From Dyadobacter sediminis (GTDB lineage: Bacteria; Bacteroidota; Bacteroidia; Cytophagales; Spirosomataceae), in the NCBI RefSeq assembly GCF_005860765.1, contig NZ_VCEI01000011.1, forward strand, positions 868,001 through 932,000: 64,000 nucleotides of DNA, read 5' to 3'. Of the stretch, positions 1-8,580 are shown one piece after another. The notes under the pieces were generated by a model, which was not told where the DNA came from, ran no database searches, and saw only the letters and a list, made by a program, of their open reading frames with translations. Numbering within the stretch: the stretch's first letter is position 1; every line of letters starts with the position of its first letter. The position numbers and the translations under genes are program-made.

Positions 1-776
1 AAAATCAGCGCCCAGAAATGAACAATAGAAAGCCGGTAGGAATAAATAGGCCGGTTGGCTGCTTTGGGCAGAAAATAATACATCAGACCCAGATAAGGCG
101 TAGTCAGGAAAAAGGCTACGGCATTGTGTCCGTACCACCATTGTACCAGTGCATCCTGCACGCCTGCATAAACGGAATAACTTTTGAAAAGGGAGATCGG
201 TAACGCCATGCTGTTGACCACGTGCAGCATGGCAACGGTTACAAAAGAGGCAATGTAAAACCAAACTGCCGCATAAATGTGCTCGGTCCGGCGGTTGATC
301 GTCGTCATGATGATGTTGATCAGCGCGGCAACCCATACTACGGCAATGGCCACATCAATAGGCCATTCCAGTTCGGCGTATTCCTTGGAAGTGGTCAGCC
401 CCATTGGAAGTGTGATTGCTGCGGCAAGGATAATGAACTGCCATGCCCAGAAATGCAGCCTGGCAAGTACCGGACTCCATATCGGTGTCCGCAAAACCCT
501 GGGAACCGAATAATATAATCCGGTGAAAAAGCCGTTTCCTACAAAGGCAAAAATCACCGCATTGGTATGCAGCGGCCGGATGCGGCTGAAAGTCAGAAAG
601 GGAAGATCCATGTTCAGGCCGGGGAAAACCAGCTGAAAGGCAGCAAGCAACCCGACCAGCATGCCGATAAGACCAAACAAAATGGTGGCAATCGCAAAAT
701 CCCGTACAATGCGGTTATCATATTGAAAATCATCCAGTTCAACAGGAACGAGTTCAGGATGCGGAACGTTTGACAT
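1..776 (-). CDS. ccoN: Cytochrome c oxidase cbb3-type subunit I (CcoN), 3' end outside window
   Basis: Reading the minus strand from the ATG at 776 gives about 258 residues of a haem-copper oxidase subunit I that stay open to the left edge. Hydrophobic segments begin near residue 25. The segment around H70 (LHTNAVIFAFVGN) is the typical low-spin-haem region of CcoN, and GHNAVAF with H217 fits the CuB/high-spin-haem region. CcoN is the catalytic subunit that reduces O2 at the inner membrane with high affinity. The start lies 26 bp after ccoS and 290 bp after ccoI on the same strand, so the three genes form one cbb3 unit. In Bacteroidota ccoN is often fused to ccoO; the missing 3' part prevents a check. 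Confidence 0.93.
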   Translation of the reverse strand, partial: MSNVPHPELVPVELDDFQYDNRIVRDFAIATILFGLIGMLVGLLAAFQLVFPGLNMDLPFLTFSRIRPLHTNAVIFAFVGNGFFTGLYYSVPRVLRTPIWSPVLARLHFWAWQFIILAAAITLPMGLTTSKEYAELEWPIDVAIAVVWVAALINIIMTTINRRTEHIYAAVWFYIASFVTVAMLHVVNSMALPISLFKSYSVYAGVQDALVQWWYGHNAVAFFLTTPYLGLMYYFLPKAANRPIYSYRLSIVHFWALI

Positions 777-802
777 AACTCAGGTAAAATTTGGTGAATG
801 GC

Positions 803-973
803 TTACTTGTCTTTTCTGTTGGATTTTTCGCTGACCGGATCATCCAGTAAAATCCGTATCGAAGGTGTATAGTCGTCGTCATAATGTCCTTTTTTGACCG
901 ACCAGATGAAAGCACTTAAAAATGCGGCAGCAATAAAAAGGCTGGTGATGATCATGACATAAAATGCGCTCAT
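803..973 (-). CDS. ccoS: cbb3 oxidase maturation protein CcoS
   Basis: A 56-residue protein starting MSAFYVMIITSLFI. It has one N-terminal membrane helix (about residues 4-25) followed by a charged tail with the acidic HYDDDYTPSIRIL segment that is characteristic of CcoS, where an Asp-rich stretch follows the helix. CcoS is needed for insertion of haem and copper cofactors into CcoN. It sits between ccoI (93 bp upstream) and ccoN (26 bp downstream), the usual company of this gene. A purine-poor stretch on the plus strand next to the start reads as CCTCCTTCC-type sequence on the coding strand, so no classical Shine-Dalgarno is evident, as is common in this phylum. Confidence 0.88.
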   Translation of the reverse strand: MSAFYVMIITSLFIAAAFLSAFIWSVKKGHYDDDYTPSIRILLDDPVSEKSNRKDK

Positions 974-1066
974 AGGAAGGAGGGTTTAAGTGTCTTTTGT
1001 TATTCAAAACTACCCGATCGCGCCGGTCGGCGTGATGATGACGGATACTGCAGGCGATGATTTTGG

Positions 1067-3517
1067 TCAGTCCCTGAAAATTCGTCTGGCTGCCAGCTTG
1101 CTGGCCGCAGTGGTAAAGGCAACAATCGTGATCAGACTGACCGGCATCAGAATGGCCGCAAACACGGGAGACAATTTCCCGCCGATTGCAAAGAAAAGAC
1201 CCAGAATATTGTAGATAAGCGAAATGGCAAAGCTGGCCTTGATGATTTTCTGCCCTGCCTTCGCCAGCTTTATAAATGCGGGTAAGCGCGAAAGCTGACG
1301 GCCTTCCATGATCATATCGCAGGAAGGCGAGAAATCAGCGGTATCATCAGAAACTGCCATGCCTACATTGCTCTGCCGCAAAGCACCGGCATCGTTCAGG
1401 CCGTCGCCGATCATCAGCACATTTCTGTGATGGCTATTTTGCAGATTTTTGATGAATTCCAGTTTTTCATCCGGTTTCCGGTTAAAAAGAAGGCTTGCTT
1501 CATGGCCGAAAACCTTGCTTAGGAAATGCGGGTCGGCAGGCTTGTCACCGGAGAGCAGAAAAGTTTGAAATCCGTATTTCCGAAGTGCTGAAATGGCTTC
1601 GGGCAAATTACTGCGGTATTGAATCCGGATTGCGAAAAACCCGAGCACCACTTGATCAATGGCGACATACACCTTTGAAGATGAATAGTCTGCATTATTT
1701 TCAGAAGATGCACCGACCCATTCCGCAGAGCCAAGCCGTATTTCCTGTTTTCCCCGAAGCACCTGAATGCCCGCTCCACGGACTTCTGAATAATTTTCCA
1801 GGCTTCGTCTGCTAATCTGGATATGTGCAAGATTTCCCACGATCATCCGGCTGAGCGGATGGGAGGATTGTGATGCAACCGTCTTGATGATAATCAGCTC
1901 GTCATCGGATAATTCCTTGCCGACAAACTGCACGTCGGCTTCTTCGGACCGGGTAATGGTGCCTGTCTTGTCAAAAACAACCGTATCAATGTGCGACAAG
2001 CGCTCAACGGCATCGGCGTTCTTCGGATAGCAGCGGTTTATTCCAAAAAGACTTAAAATATTTCCGTTCGTGAAAGTAGAGGAAAACAGCAGGCCGCACG
2101 GACAAGCCACCAGCAGACAGGTTGTAAATGCCCGGAAGGCCGTTTCAGGATCGTTTTTAACAAAATACCAGATGAGAAATGTAACCGTGGCAATGATCAG
2201 GACAATGACCGAAAAGGAGCGGTTGATCCGGGCAGAAAGAGTATTGTTCTGATTTTCTTTTTCCCTCGAGAAGGCGTCATTGTTCCAGAGCTGGGTCAGA
2301 TAACTTTGAGAAACTTTCCTCAGCACTTCCAGTTGAATGGCCGTTCCGGTCTGTTTTCCGCCTGCATAAATCATTTCGCCTTTTTTCCGCGAAACAGGTT
2401 CCGCTTCGCCGGAAACAAAGCTGTAATCAATCCACGCCTCCGGACTGAGCAGCACGGCGTCCGCCGGGATCAGTTCTGCATTGCGGACCAGTACTGTATC
2501 GCCCGGAGCGAGTTCCGTTATGGGTGTGCGCACTTCCGTACCGCCTTTCAATACAGAGACACCAACCGGAAAGTAGGATTTGTAATCCCGGTCAAAAGAA
2601 ATGCTGTCGTATGTTTTGTCCTGAAAAAAACGGCCGGTCAGCATAAAGAAAACAGCGCCGGTCAGTGAATCCAAATAGCCCGGGCCGGTTTCGGAAAGAA
2701 TCTGATACAGGCTCAGACCGAAAATGCTCAGCAAGGCCAGCACAATCGGCGCGTCGATATTCAGGTATTTTCCTTTCAGTGCAGACCAGGCCGATCTGAA
2801 AAAGTCACCGGCACAATAAAGCAGCACCGGAAGGCTCAGGACCAGATTCAGGAAACCGAAAGTAACCCGCAGATTTTGGTCCGAACCCGAATTTCCCAGA
2901 TGAAAATATTCCGGAAAGCTCAGCATCATGATATTACCGAAACAAAATCCCGCGATACCGATTTTATACAGCCGTGTACGGTTCCAATTTTTGATCTGCT
3001 GGCCTCCGAGGTCATTCAAACTGATATAGGGCTCGTAACCAATTTGCGAGATCAATGCTGCCAGCTCGCTGAGTCTGATCTTTTCCGTATCGAATGTGAT
3101 TCTGACCTTTTTTTCAGGAAAGTTCACCACCGAACTTCTGACCGCCGGATTAAATTTATACAGCTGTTCCAGCAGCCAGATGCATGAGCTGCAATGCATT
3201 TTGGGAATATGCCAGTTGACCCGTGATAAAGGATGATTTGTAAATTCCAAGATCTTTTCGCTGACTTCCGGCAGATCCAGATAATCGTATTTGCCGTTGA
3301 AATAGGCTTTGTCAGGCGAGATGCCCGTTGCGCCTTCAACGGAATAGTAGGCGCATAAATCACTTTCTTTTAAAATGTCATAAACATTAAAACAGCCTTT
3401 ACAGCAGAACGCATGCTCGTCTGCAAGGATAATTTCCTCCCGGCATTCTTCTCCGCAATGATAACAGATATGCTTGGCAGCAGTCTCCTGCTTTCTTTCT
3501 TCCTTTAAAAAATTCAT
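1067..3517 (-). CDS. ccoI: Copper-translocating P-type ATPase for cbb3 assembly (CcoI/FixI)
   Basis: 816 residues. The N-terminus carries two Cys clusters, CYHCGEEC (C18, C21, C25) and CCKGC (C38-C42), typical of the metal-binding domain of CcoI-type ATPases. An HMA-like domain with MHCSSC (C109, C112) follows. Membrane helices then lead to the CPC copper motif (C472-P-C474), the phosphorylated Asp in DKTGT (D516) and the hinge motif GDGLNDA (704-710). In the known family the enzyme moves Cu(I) across the inner membrane for loading the CuB site of the cbb3 oxidase. Its position directly upstream of ccoS and ccoN on the same strand supports that role rather than general copper detoxification. 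Confidence 0.93.
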   Translation of the reverse strand: MNFLKEERKQETAAKHICYHCGEECREEIILADEHAFCCKGCFNVYDILKESDLCAYYSVEGATGISPDKAYFNGKYDYLDLPEVSEKILEFTNHPLSRVNWHIPKMHCSSCIWLLEQLYKFNPAVRSSVVNFPEKKVRITFDTEKIRLSELAALISQIGYEPYISLNDLGGQQIKNWNRTRLYKIGIAGFCFGNIMMLSFPEYFHLGNSGSDQNLRVTFGFLNLVLSLPVLLYCAGDFFRSAWSALKGKYLNIDAPIVLALLSIFGLSLYQILSETGPGYLDSLTGAVFFMLTGRFFQDKTYDSISFDRDYKSYFPVGVSVLKGGTEVRTPITELAPGDTVLVRNAELIPADAVLLSPEAWIDYSFVSGEAEPVSRKKGEMIYAGGKQTGTAIQLEVLRKVSQSYLTQLWNNDAFSREKENQNNTLSARINRSFSVIVLIIATVTFLIWYFVKNDPETAFRAFTTCLLVACPCGLLFSSTFTNGNILSLFGINRCYPKNADAVERLSHIDTVVFDKTGTITRSEEADVQFVGKELSDDELIIIKTVASQSSHPLSRMIVGNLAHIQISRRSLENYSEVRGAGIQVLRGKQEIRLGSAEWVGASSENNADYSSSKVYVAIDQVVLGFFAIRIQYRSNLPEAISALRKYGFQTFLLSGDKPADPHFLSKVFGHEASLLFNRKPDEKLEFIKNLQNSHHRNVLMIGDGLNDAGALRQSNVGMAVSDDTADFSPSCDMIMEGRQLSRLPAFIKLAKAGQKIIKASFAISLIYNILGLFFAIGGKLSPVFAAILMPVSLITIVAFTTAASKLAARRIFRD

Positions 3518-3822
3518 GAGTACGCCCGCTTAACTTTGAACCCGCAGCTTAACTGCCCGGTAAAGGTGCTGATTAGCGGTTTTTGCGTAGATGACGGCCG
3601 TGGGCATGAAGGATGATTTTCATCAGTCGTGCAACAGAAGCCGGAATAATCCTGGGAAATTATGAATTGGATGTAAGATGGGCTGTTCAAGTTGCAGGCC
3701 GTTCTCAGGTCGATAGTATATGCATTATATACCAAAAAAACAGCCCTGTACAGCGACAGTGCATTATAAAATCGGAAGAAGTGTTCAAGTAAACTTCCAA
3801 AAATAATTGGATGCAGAAAAGG
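3518..3822. other. Intergenic region upstream of ccoI
   Basis: About 300 bp between the start of ccoI and the stop of the reductase gene, both on the minus strand. It should hold the promoter of the cbb3 cluster. I looked for an FNR-type TTGAT-N4-ATCAA site and did not find one. A 73-residue minus reading frame covering most of it overlaps the ccoI start and has no recognisable features, so it is not called. Confidence 0.4.
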
Positions 3823-4890
3823 TCAAGGTATCAAACGATCTTTCCGCAATTTTTCAAACAGGTCATAAAACGAATCCTGGGTGGACTGGAAATTCGTAAA
3901 TCCGAGCTTCCGGCTTTTGGACATATCTGTCATAACCTCGATTGGACGGCCCAGATCCAGATCGGTATGCCAGGCCGAAACCAGGCGGTTCAGGTTGTTT
4001 TCCTTCAAATTGTACTTGACTGCCATTTCATTCCAGACTTGCTGGTCTCCTGCGATTTCAGCTTCCATCGGGCGAATCTCACCGTCAAAGCCTTTTGGCT
4101 GAATGTCAAACCATTCGGCCAGTTTTCGCCACAGCCAGCTCCACCGGAACACGTCGCCGTTCGTAATGTTAAATGCTTCATTGTGTGCCTGCGGCGTTGT
4201 TGCCGCCCATATCAGATGCTCGGCAAGTATTCTGGCATCGGTAACATCCGAAAGTCCGTTCCACTGCGCACCGGACCCCGGCCACACAAACGGACGACCG
4301 GTTTCTTTACAAATCGTGGCATATACAGCCAGTGTTGTCCCCATATTCATCATATTGCCGACTGCTTTGCCGATTACGGTATGCGGCCGGTGAATGCTCC
4401 ATGTAAAGCCGTCACGCGCTGCGGCAGCATATACTTCGTCTTCCTGTGCATAATAAAAGTTTTCAATATCCAGTCGGGGATGTTCTTCGCGTACAGGCGT
4501 TTCGGGTAACGTTCCGGCTTTGGCATACGCATCAAAAGGGCCAAGATAATGTTTCAGGCCGGTTACAAGCGCAACATGCTGCACCGATTTCTGGGGCGAC
4601 AGCGCATTAAGCAAATTGCGCACCATCAGACTATTCACACGGATGTTTTCCGCTTCCGTTTCGTTGCGCATCCAGCTGGTCAGGAATACGTGTGTCGGCT
4701 GAACGTCTTTCAGCGCAGCTTCCAGGCTCCCTTCATCCAGCAGATCGGCAGCAACAGGAATCAATTCCGGAATATCCGTATTCGGTTTTCTGGCCAGTCC
4801 GTAAGTTACCCACCCTTTTTCAATGAGCTTTTCAGCAAGGTTACTTCCGGTAATCCCACTCGATCCAACAACAAGCGCACTATTTTTCAT
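3823..4890 (-). CDS. SDR-family PRISE-like enone reductase
   Basis: 355 residues with an extended-SDR Rossmann fold: nucleotide motif GSSGITG (G9-G15) at the N-terminus and the motif NFYYxxED at 144-151. NFYY replaces the usual YxxxK and marks the PRISE group (progesterone 5-beta-reductase / iridoid synthase-like), in which the second Tyr takes part in NAD(P)H-dependent 1,4-reduction of enones. This supports reduction of an activated double bond in a small carbonyl compound; the natural substrate is not known. It is a single gene, downstream of a GNAT acetyltransferase on the same strand but 150 bp away. Bacterial members are normally annotated only as NAD-dependent epimerase/dehydratase. Confidence 0.85.
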   Translation of the reverse strand: MKNSALVVGSSGITGSNLAEKLIEKGWVTYGLARKPNTDIPELIPVAADLLDEGSLEAALKDVQPTHVFLTSWMRNETEAENIRVNSLMVRNLLNALSPQKSVQHVALVTGLKHYLGPFDAYAKAGTLPETPVREEHPRLDIENFYYAQEDEVYAAAARDGFTWSIHRPHTVIGKAVGNMMNMGTTLAVYATICKETGRPFVWPGSGAQWNGLSDVTDARILAEHLIWAATTPQAHNEAFNITNGDVFRWSWLWRKLAEWFDIQPKGFDGEIRPMEAEIAGDQQVWNEMAVKYNLKENNLNRLVSAWHTDLDLGRPIEVMTDMSKSRKLGFTNFQSTQDSFYDLFEKLRKDRLIP

Positions 4891-5042
4891 TTTAAGAATT
4901 GTTTTTGCCGTTGTTATTGAAAGAATTGTTCCAGGCGGAGTGAATTTTAGTCATGAGGTCAGTTCGGATGAATCCGTTTGGTCATTTGTTGTTGCTGTTT
5001 CTCTTATTGAATTATTTAAGTATAATTTTTTGAAACTGCTGT

Positions 5043-5552
5043 TTAAAGGTCTTTTTTCATCATCATATCGGTTTGCTCATCTTCACCGAACCGGAAAATA
5101 TGCTTGTCAAACGCTGCAAAACCATTTTTTTCATAAAATCGGATGGCTTTCCGGTTCTTTTCCCAGACACCAAGCCAGATATAGGATTTATTCAGAGAGC
5201 GGGCAATTTCCAATGCTTTTTCATACAGCATCTGACCTACTTTTTCACCATGAAAAGCCTTTTTTACATAAATACGCTCTATTTCAAGTGCAGATCCATC
5301 CCGAAGTTCCGTTTGCGACGTTCCGGTATTTACCTTCAGATAGCCAACCGGTGTTTCATTATTCCAGGCAATACAAAATACCGATTCCGGATTGGTTAAT
5401 TCGGATCTGATTTTTTCATCACTGAAATTTTCCACCAGATACTTATTCATATTTGCTTCTGTGTTATCGGCTGCAAACGTTTCAAAAAAAGTCTCTTTTG
5501 CAATAAGTTGTACTATTTTCAAATCTTCAGGACTGGCTATGCTTAATTCCAC
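5043..5552 (-). CDS. GNAT family N-acetyltransferase
   Basis: 169 residues. The central part (about 90-150) has the GNAT motif A region: a strand ending ERIYV, then a KVGQMLYEKAL helix as a variant of the acetyl-CoA-binding Q/RxxGxG/A loop. The following LGVWEKNRKAIRFYEKNGF is the usual motif B, with the Tyr that acts as proton donor in many members. The overall pattern is closest to PaiA/spermidine-acetyltransferase-like enzymes, but the acceptor cannot be read from the sequence. It starts about 80 bp after the YdeI-like gene on the same strand; the spacing does not prove an operon. Confidence 0.85.
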   Translation of the reverse strand: MELSIASPEDLKIVQLIAKETFFETFAADNTEANMNKYLVENFSDEKIRSELTNPESVFCIAWNNETPVGYLKVNTGTSQTELRDGSALEIERIYVKKAFHGEKVGQMLYEKALEIARSLNKSYIWLGVWEKNRKAIRFYEKNGFAAFDKHIFRFGEDEQTDMMMKKDL

Positions 5553-5632
5553 TGGTTGTTCATTTAGGATGATTAATGGTGCAAAGTTAATTCCGCGTCA
5601 GCAGGTTTAATCACATAAGTCTTTAATCGGAT

Positions 5633-6229
5633 TCAGGATTTTCTGCCTGTCTGGATGATGGCAGGTTTTTGATTCCGGTCTGTAAGTTCCACAATCTCGC
5701 TGATTCGTTTCTGACGGGTTTCGGGCCTTTTGGCGAGTACAAGCCATTGCAGGAGGTTGCGTTGATCCGATTTGCACAACGTTTGGTAAAATTTTCCCGC
5801 ATCGGGCCTGCGGTTGAACTCCGCCTGAAGATCAGCCGGAATGATCCGTTCTTCCACTTCGTCCAGAATGTTCCAGGAACCGTTCTGCTTGGCTATGTTT
5901 ATGACTTCCAGGCCCGCCTGCGTCATCAAACCTGCTTCAATAAACCTGTTCACTTTTTCCTTATTGATCTTGGACCAGACGCTGTTGGGCTTTCTGCGGG
6001 TAAAAAATTGCATAAACCGGTTTTCATCCATCTGCCTCGATAAACTATCGATCCAGCCGAAACACAATGCTTCATCTACGGCTTCACTCCAGGTAATGGT
6101 CGGCACGCCTGACTTTTTCTTGTGGTAAATCAGCCAGACGGATTTTTCCCGGGCATGGTTTTCCATCAGCCATGCTCTCCATTGCTGCTTGCTTGCAGGA
6201 CAATAAGTCTGAATTTCTTTCTCCGTCAT
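5633..6229 (-). CDS. YdeI/OmpD-associated family protein
   Basis: 198 residues. The N-terminal half contains W-x-AWL, then VWLIYHKKKSG, EAVDEALCFGWIDS and FTRRKPNSVWSKIN, which are the conserved blocks of the YdeI/OmpD-associated family. The C-terminal part is charged and ends in a basic tail. Members have been linked to bacteriocin or peptide tolerance and to interaction with outer-membrane porins, but no biochemical activity is established. No signal peptide or membrane helix is seen, so a cytoplasmic location is likely. Its upstream region is interrupted by the 6328-7023 cassette, which begins 99 bp before its start codon. Confidence 0.85.
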   Translation of the reverse strand: MTEKEIQTYCPASKQQWRAWLMENHAREKSVWLIYHKKKSGVPTITWSEAVDEALCFGWIDSLSRQMDENRFMQFFTRRKPNSVWSKINKEKVNRFIEAGLMTQAGLEVINIAKQNGSWNILDEVEERIIPADLQAEFNRRPDAGKFYQTLCKSDQRNLLQWLVLAKRPETRQKRISEIVELTDRNQKPAIIQTGRKS

Positions 6230-6327
6230 AGGAATGTCATTTTCGATTTTACAACAGCAAATTAAAATTACAATACAAAGGAAAGTGGCCGTGTGACAAC
6301 CCTATGTCACAAGATTTTATTAATTTA

Positions 6328-6350
6328 GGCAATGATATACAAATTTACAC
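6328..6350 (+). repeat. Left terminal inverted repeat of the cassette
   Basis: 23 bp, identical to the reverse complement of 7001-7023. The outermost bases are GGC. It lies downstream of the stop codon of the cassette gene (33 bp away). Confidence 0.9.
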
Positions 6351-6382
6351 AAGATGAAGATTGGCTACGGCTACCTGAATTT

Positions 6383-6997
6383 TTATTGCGTTTGTGCAAG
6401 AATATCCTTAATTGCTGATAAGGTCCATTCGCCAATTTGAATTATTGCTAATCGTAAATGAAATGCATCTGTCTTTCCAAAACCTTCTGCAGTCCCAAAA
6501 ACCGTTATTGCAGATTTTATACTTTCTAAGCTAGCCATTGGTTTAAGCTCTAAATGCGCTACTCCATCTTTATTACAAATCCATTTTATTAATTGTTTTG
6601 GAGTGTATCCGATTGTTCCTTTTGCTAAGTTTGTTTGCTTGTCAATTTTAGGAACTGCACCAATCTCTGTATCTAAATATTCTTCTATGTTCATTTCGTA
6701 TGCATCTTCCTCTAAGGTATAGGAAGCAATTAGTGCGTCGATTGTATAAGCGGTTTTATTAGGATTGAAGGTATGTCTTGCAGGGTAAGAACCCCAAACT
6801 TTTAACTCAATATTATGCTCTTTTGCATAGTATAATAAAATGGGAACCTCGCCATCGCAAAGGAGAACCCTTAATAGACCAGCTATCGTATAGTGTAAAT
6901 CATATTCGTCTCTTTCAGGATCAGAAAGAAACTTTCCCAACTGATTCTGATGTCTATAAAGTACTTCTCGTAGCCTTATCTTTTCTTGAATAATCAT
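6383..6997 (-). CDS. Hypothetical protein carried by the inverted-repeat cassette
   Basis: 204 residues, no signal peptide and no membrane helix, so probably cytoplasmic. I do not recognise a family. There is no DDE, HUH or recombinase motif, and no helix-turn-helix that I can be sure of. The N-terminal third is charged (RLREVLYRHQNQ, PERDEYDLHY), the middle has an acidic run (LEEDAYEMNIEEYLDTE) and the C-terminus is mildly hydrophobic. Codon and base use are visibly more AT-rich than the flanking genes. The start codon lies 4 bp inside the right inverted repeat, so transcription must begin in or outside that repeat. It is best read as cargo of a mobile cassette; its function is unknown. Confidence 0.75.
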   Translation of the reverse strand: MIIQEKIRLREVLYRHQNQLGKFLSDPERDEYDLHYTIAGLLRVLLCDGEVPILLYYAKEHNIELKVWGSYPARHTFNPNKTAYTIDALIASYTLEEDAYEMNIEEYLDTEIGAVPKIDKQTNLAKGTIGYTPKQLIKWICNKDGVAHLELKPMASLESIKSAITVFGTAEGFGKTDAFHLRLAIIQIGEWTLSAIKDILAQTQ

Positions 6998-7000
6998 TTG

Positions 7001-7023
7001 GTGTAAATTTGTATATCATTGCC
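7001..7023 (-). repeat. Right terminal inverted repeat of the cassette
   Basis: Exact inverted copy of 6328-6350. It ends 4 bp before the start codon of the cassette gene, so it forms that gene's immediate 5' leader. The direct duplication TTAATTTA follows at 7024-7031. Confidence 0.9.
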
Positions 7024-7151
7024 TTAATTTAAAAATTCCTTCAATACGCAAGCTGAAACTCAACACAACTTCTATTCACCTTAACATTCCTGTTTTGATA
7101 AGGCTATAACTTTGTAAAACGTTTAGCTGCTATTGAAATTAAAAAATAAAT

Positions 7152-7610
7152 TTGAACCGAATTATCAAAGCCAATTCAACCGAAATGCCCGATTTGTTCC
7201 CTGCCAGAAACAGGATTCTTTACGGATTACTCACGATCATTACATTGATTACGGGCTATTTGTCCAGACGTTTATTCGGTGATTACGCATTCATCAAGCT
7301 TTATGTCGGCGATGCCTTGTGGGCTTTGATGGTGTTTTTCGGCTTTGCTTTCCTGTTCCGAAAGCGTTCAACTCTGGTCGTTGCTGCAATTGCACTCGGA
7401 TTTGCAGTAAGTATTGAAATCAGCCAGCTGTATCATGCGCCATGGATTGACGATCTGAGAAAGATGCCTTTAATCGGGCTTGTTCTGGGCTTTCAGTTTG
7501 TATGGAGCGATCTGATTTGTTACAGCATGGGCGTTGCATTTGGCGCACTTGCTGAAATCTGTTTCATTCAACCTTTTAAGGAATCCAGAACGGCCGCAAA
7601 AAAGCAGTAA
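7152..7610 (+). CDS. DUF2809 family membrane protein
   Basis: 152 residues with four hydrophobic segments (about 22-40, 48-66, 72-90 and 120-142), and the family-typical features GDALWALMVF, a conserved EISQLYHAPWID and a final GxxFGxLAE helix. DUF2809 members are small inner-membrane proteins of unknown function. The longest frame begins with TTG at 7152; the first ATG, at 7185 (residue 12), lies just before the first helix and is an equally good or better start. The inserted cassette ends 128 bp upstream, so its promoter region has probably been changed by that insertion. Confidence 0.85.
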   Translation: MNRIIKANSTEMPDLFPARNRILYGLLTIITLITGYLSRRLFGDYAFIKLYVGDALWALMVFFGFAFLFRKRSTLVVAAIALGFAVSIEISQLYHAPWIDDLRKMPLIGLVLGFQFVWSDLICYSMGVAFGALAEICFIQPFKESRTAAKKQ

Positions 7611-7685
7611 TCCGTTGATAAAGTTTTAACGGTTTCACTGCTTGTCTCACTTTCAGGCTTTTGGTCTGTTAACAACAGCATAAAA

Positions 7686-7722
7686 AAATCATCAGCTTGC
7701 AACCGTAACAAGCTGATGATTT
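7686..7722. terminator. Bidirectional intrinsic terminator
   Basis: A 14-bp perfect stem (7686-7699 with 7709-7722, core AATCATCAGCTTG) and a 9-base loop, flanked by an A-run on the left and a T-rich right side. It sits between the convergent DUF2809 and flavin reductase genes and can serve both. Confidence 0.85.
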
Positions 7723-7772
7723 GCAAAACCCGTTTATTTCAATCTGTTGAATTTATATTTCTGTCATGCTGC

Positions 7773-8450
7773 CTATGCATTTTTCTTAGTAAAATCAGGC
7801 AATGCGTTCGGACGGGCATAAGGAAATTCCGCGATTTTTTCCAGCTTGTAATAAGAATTCAAACCCGAAATACCAACATCATCCAGCTGGCTTAAATCAA
7901 TCTGTCCCTGCGCATTCACAGCTTCATCAGGAACAATCAGATGTTCTACTTCGCCGATGATCAGGACCGTTCCATTCAGTTCAATCGGGACAGTTTGTAC
8001 GAGTTTCATTCCCATTTTCACAAGACTTTCTTTTACAAACGGCGCCTTGAAACCGGCCATGTATTCCGCTGTCAAAGCACATGTATCAAATTCCGATTCA
8101 TCTTTTCCAAACTTCGCCGAAGTATAATGCGCCTGTTCCATAAAGGATTCATGAACGTGATTTATGGTGTAACAACCATTCTCCTTGATGTTGTCAAAAG
8201 TATGTTGTCCGGCCTCGCGGTCGGGTCTTATAATAAATCCGATCAATGCAGGGTTGCTGCCCAGATGTACAACTGAACTGAAAATGGCCAGGTTTGTTTT
8301 GCCGTCATCGGAAACGGTTCCAACCAGATTGGCCGGTTTAATGCCGGTGATGGAATTGATGATATTTAAACGTTTGATCCGTTCTGTATTTTGAATTTCT
8401 TCTTTGGTCAGATGCATAAATGAAGATGTAAAATGATTGGTATGCGGCAT
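7773..8450 (-). CDS. Flavin reductase family protein (FMN-binding split barrel)
   Basis: 225 residues. The segment from about residue 30 (INSITGIKPANLVGTVSDDGKTNLAIFSS) through PALIGFIIRP and the CYTINHVHE motif is the flavin-reductase-like FMN-binding split barrel; ELNGTVLIIGEVEHLIV is its conserved C-terminal strand. Such proteins bind FMN and reduce flavins or act in small oxygenase systems. No partner oxygenase is next to it, so the role remains open. A second Met at residue 12 (MHLTKEEIQN, codon at 8417) is a credible alternative start, since the first eleven residues are poorly structured. There are no transport signals, so it should be cytoplasmic. Confidence 0.88.
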   Translation of the reverse strand: MPHTNHFTSSFMHLTKEEIQNTERIKRLNIINSITGIKPANLVGTVSDDGKTNLAIFSSVVHLGSNPALIGFIIRPDREAGQHTFDNIKENGCYTINHVHESFMEQAHYTSAKFGKDESEFDTCALTAEYMAGFKAPFVKESLVKMGMKLVQTVPIELNGTVLIIGEVEHLIVPDEAVNAQGQIDLSQLDDVGISGLNSYYKLEKIAEFPYARPNALPDFTKKNA

Positions 8451-8580
8451 TGGGTATCCATTGCCAAACTGGCTTACGGTTCATTTACCTGTAAAAATGA
8501 CATGCCAGATTATAAACCAGCCTGTGACTTTCCGGGATATGCACGTCCATGAATGTCTCCCGCCATTCAACATGCACCAG

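Larger units (their letters stand above)
6328..7023. mobile_element. Single-gene cassette with 23-bp terminal inverted repeats and 8-bp target duplication
   Basis: The segment is bounded by a perfect 23-bp inverted repeat (left 6328-6350, GGCAATGATATACAAATTTA plus CAC; right 7001-7023, its exact reverse complement). Directly outside both ends stands the same 8-bp sequence in direct orientation, TTAATTTA at 6320-6327 and 7024-7031. That is the structure left by a transposition event. Inside is one reading frame (6383-6997) that fills almost the whole element, is clearly more AT-rich than its neighbours, and does not look like a transposase. It sits in the space between two divergent genes. This fits a non-autonomous mobile insertion cassette moved by a transposase elsewhere; 8-bp duplications are made by IS1595, ISL3 and IS66 relatives among others. 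A site-specific invertible segment is the alternative. Confidence 0.75.

Noticed and set aside
3514..3735. 73-residue minus frame overlapping the ccoI start
   Set aside because: Composition is unlike protein and it covers the expected promoter of the cbb3 cluster.
6383..6997. Transposase inside the inverted-repeat cassette
   Set aside because: No DDE spacing, HUH motif or serine/tyrosine recombinase signature can be seen in the 204 residues.
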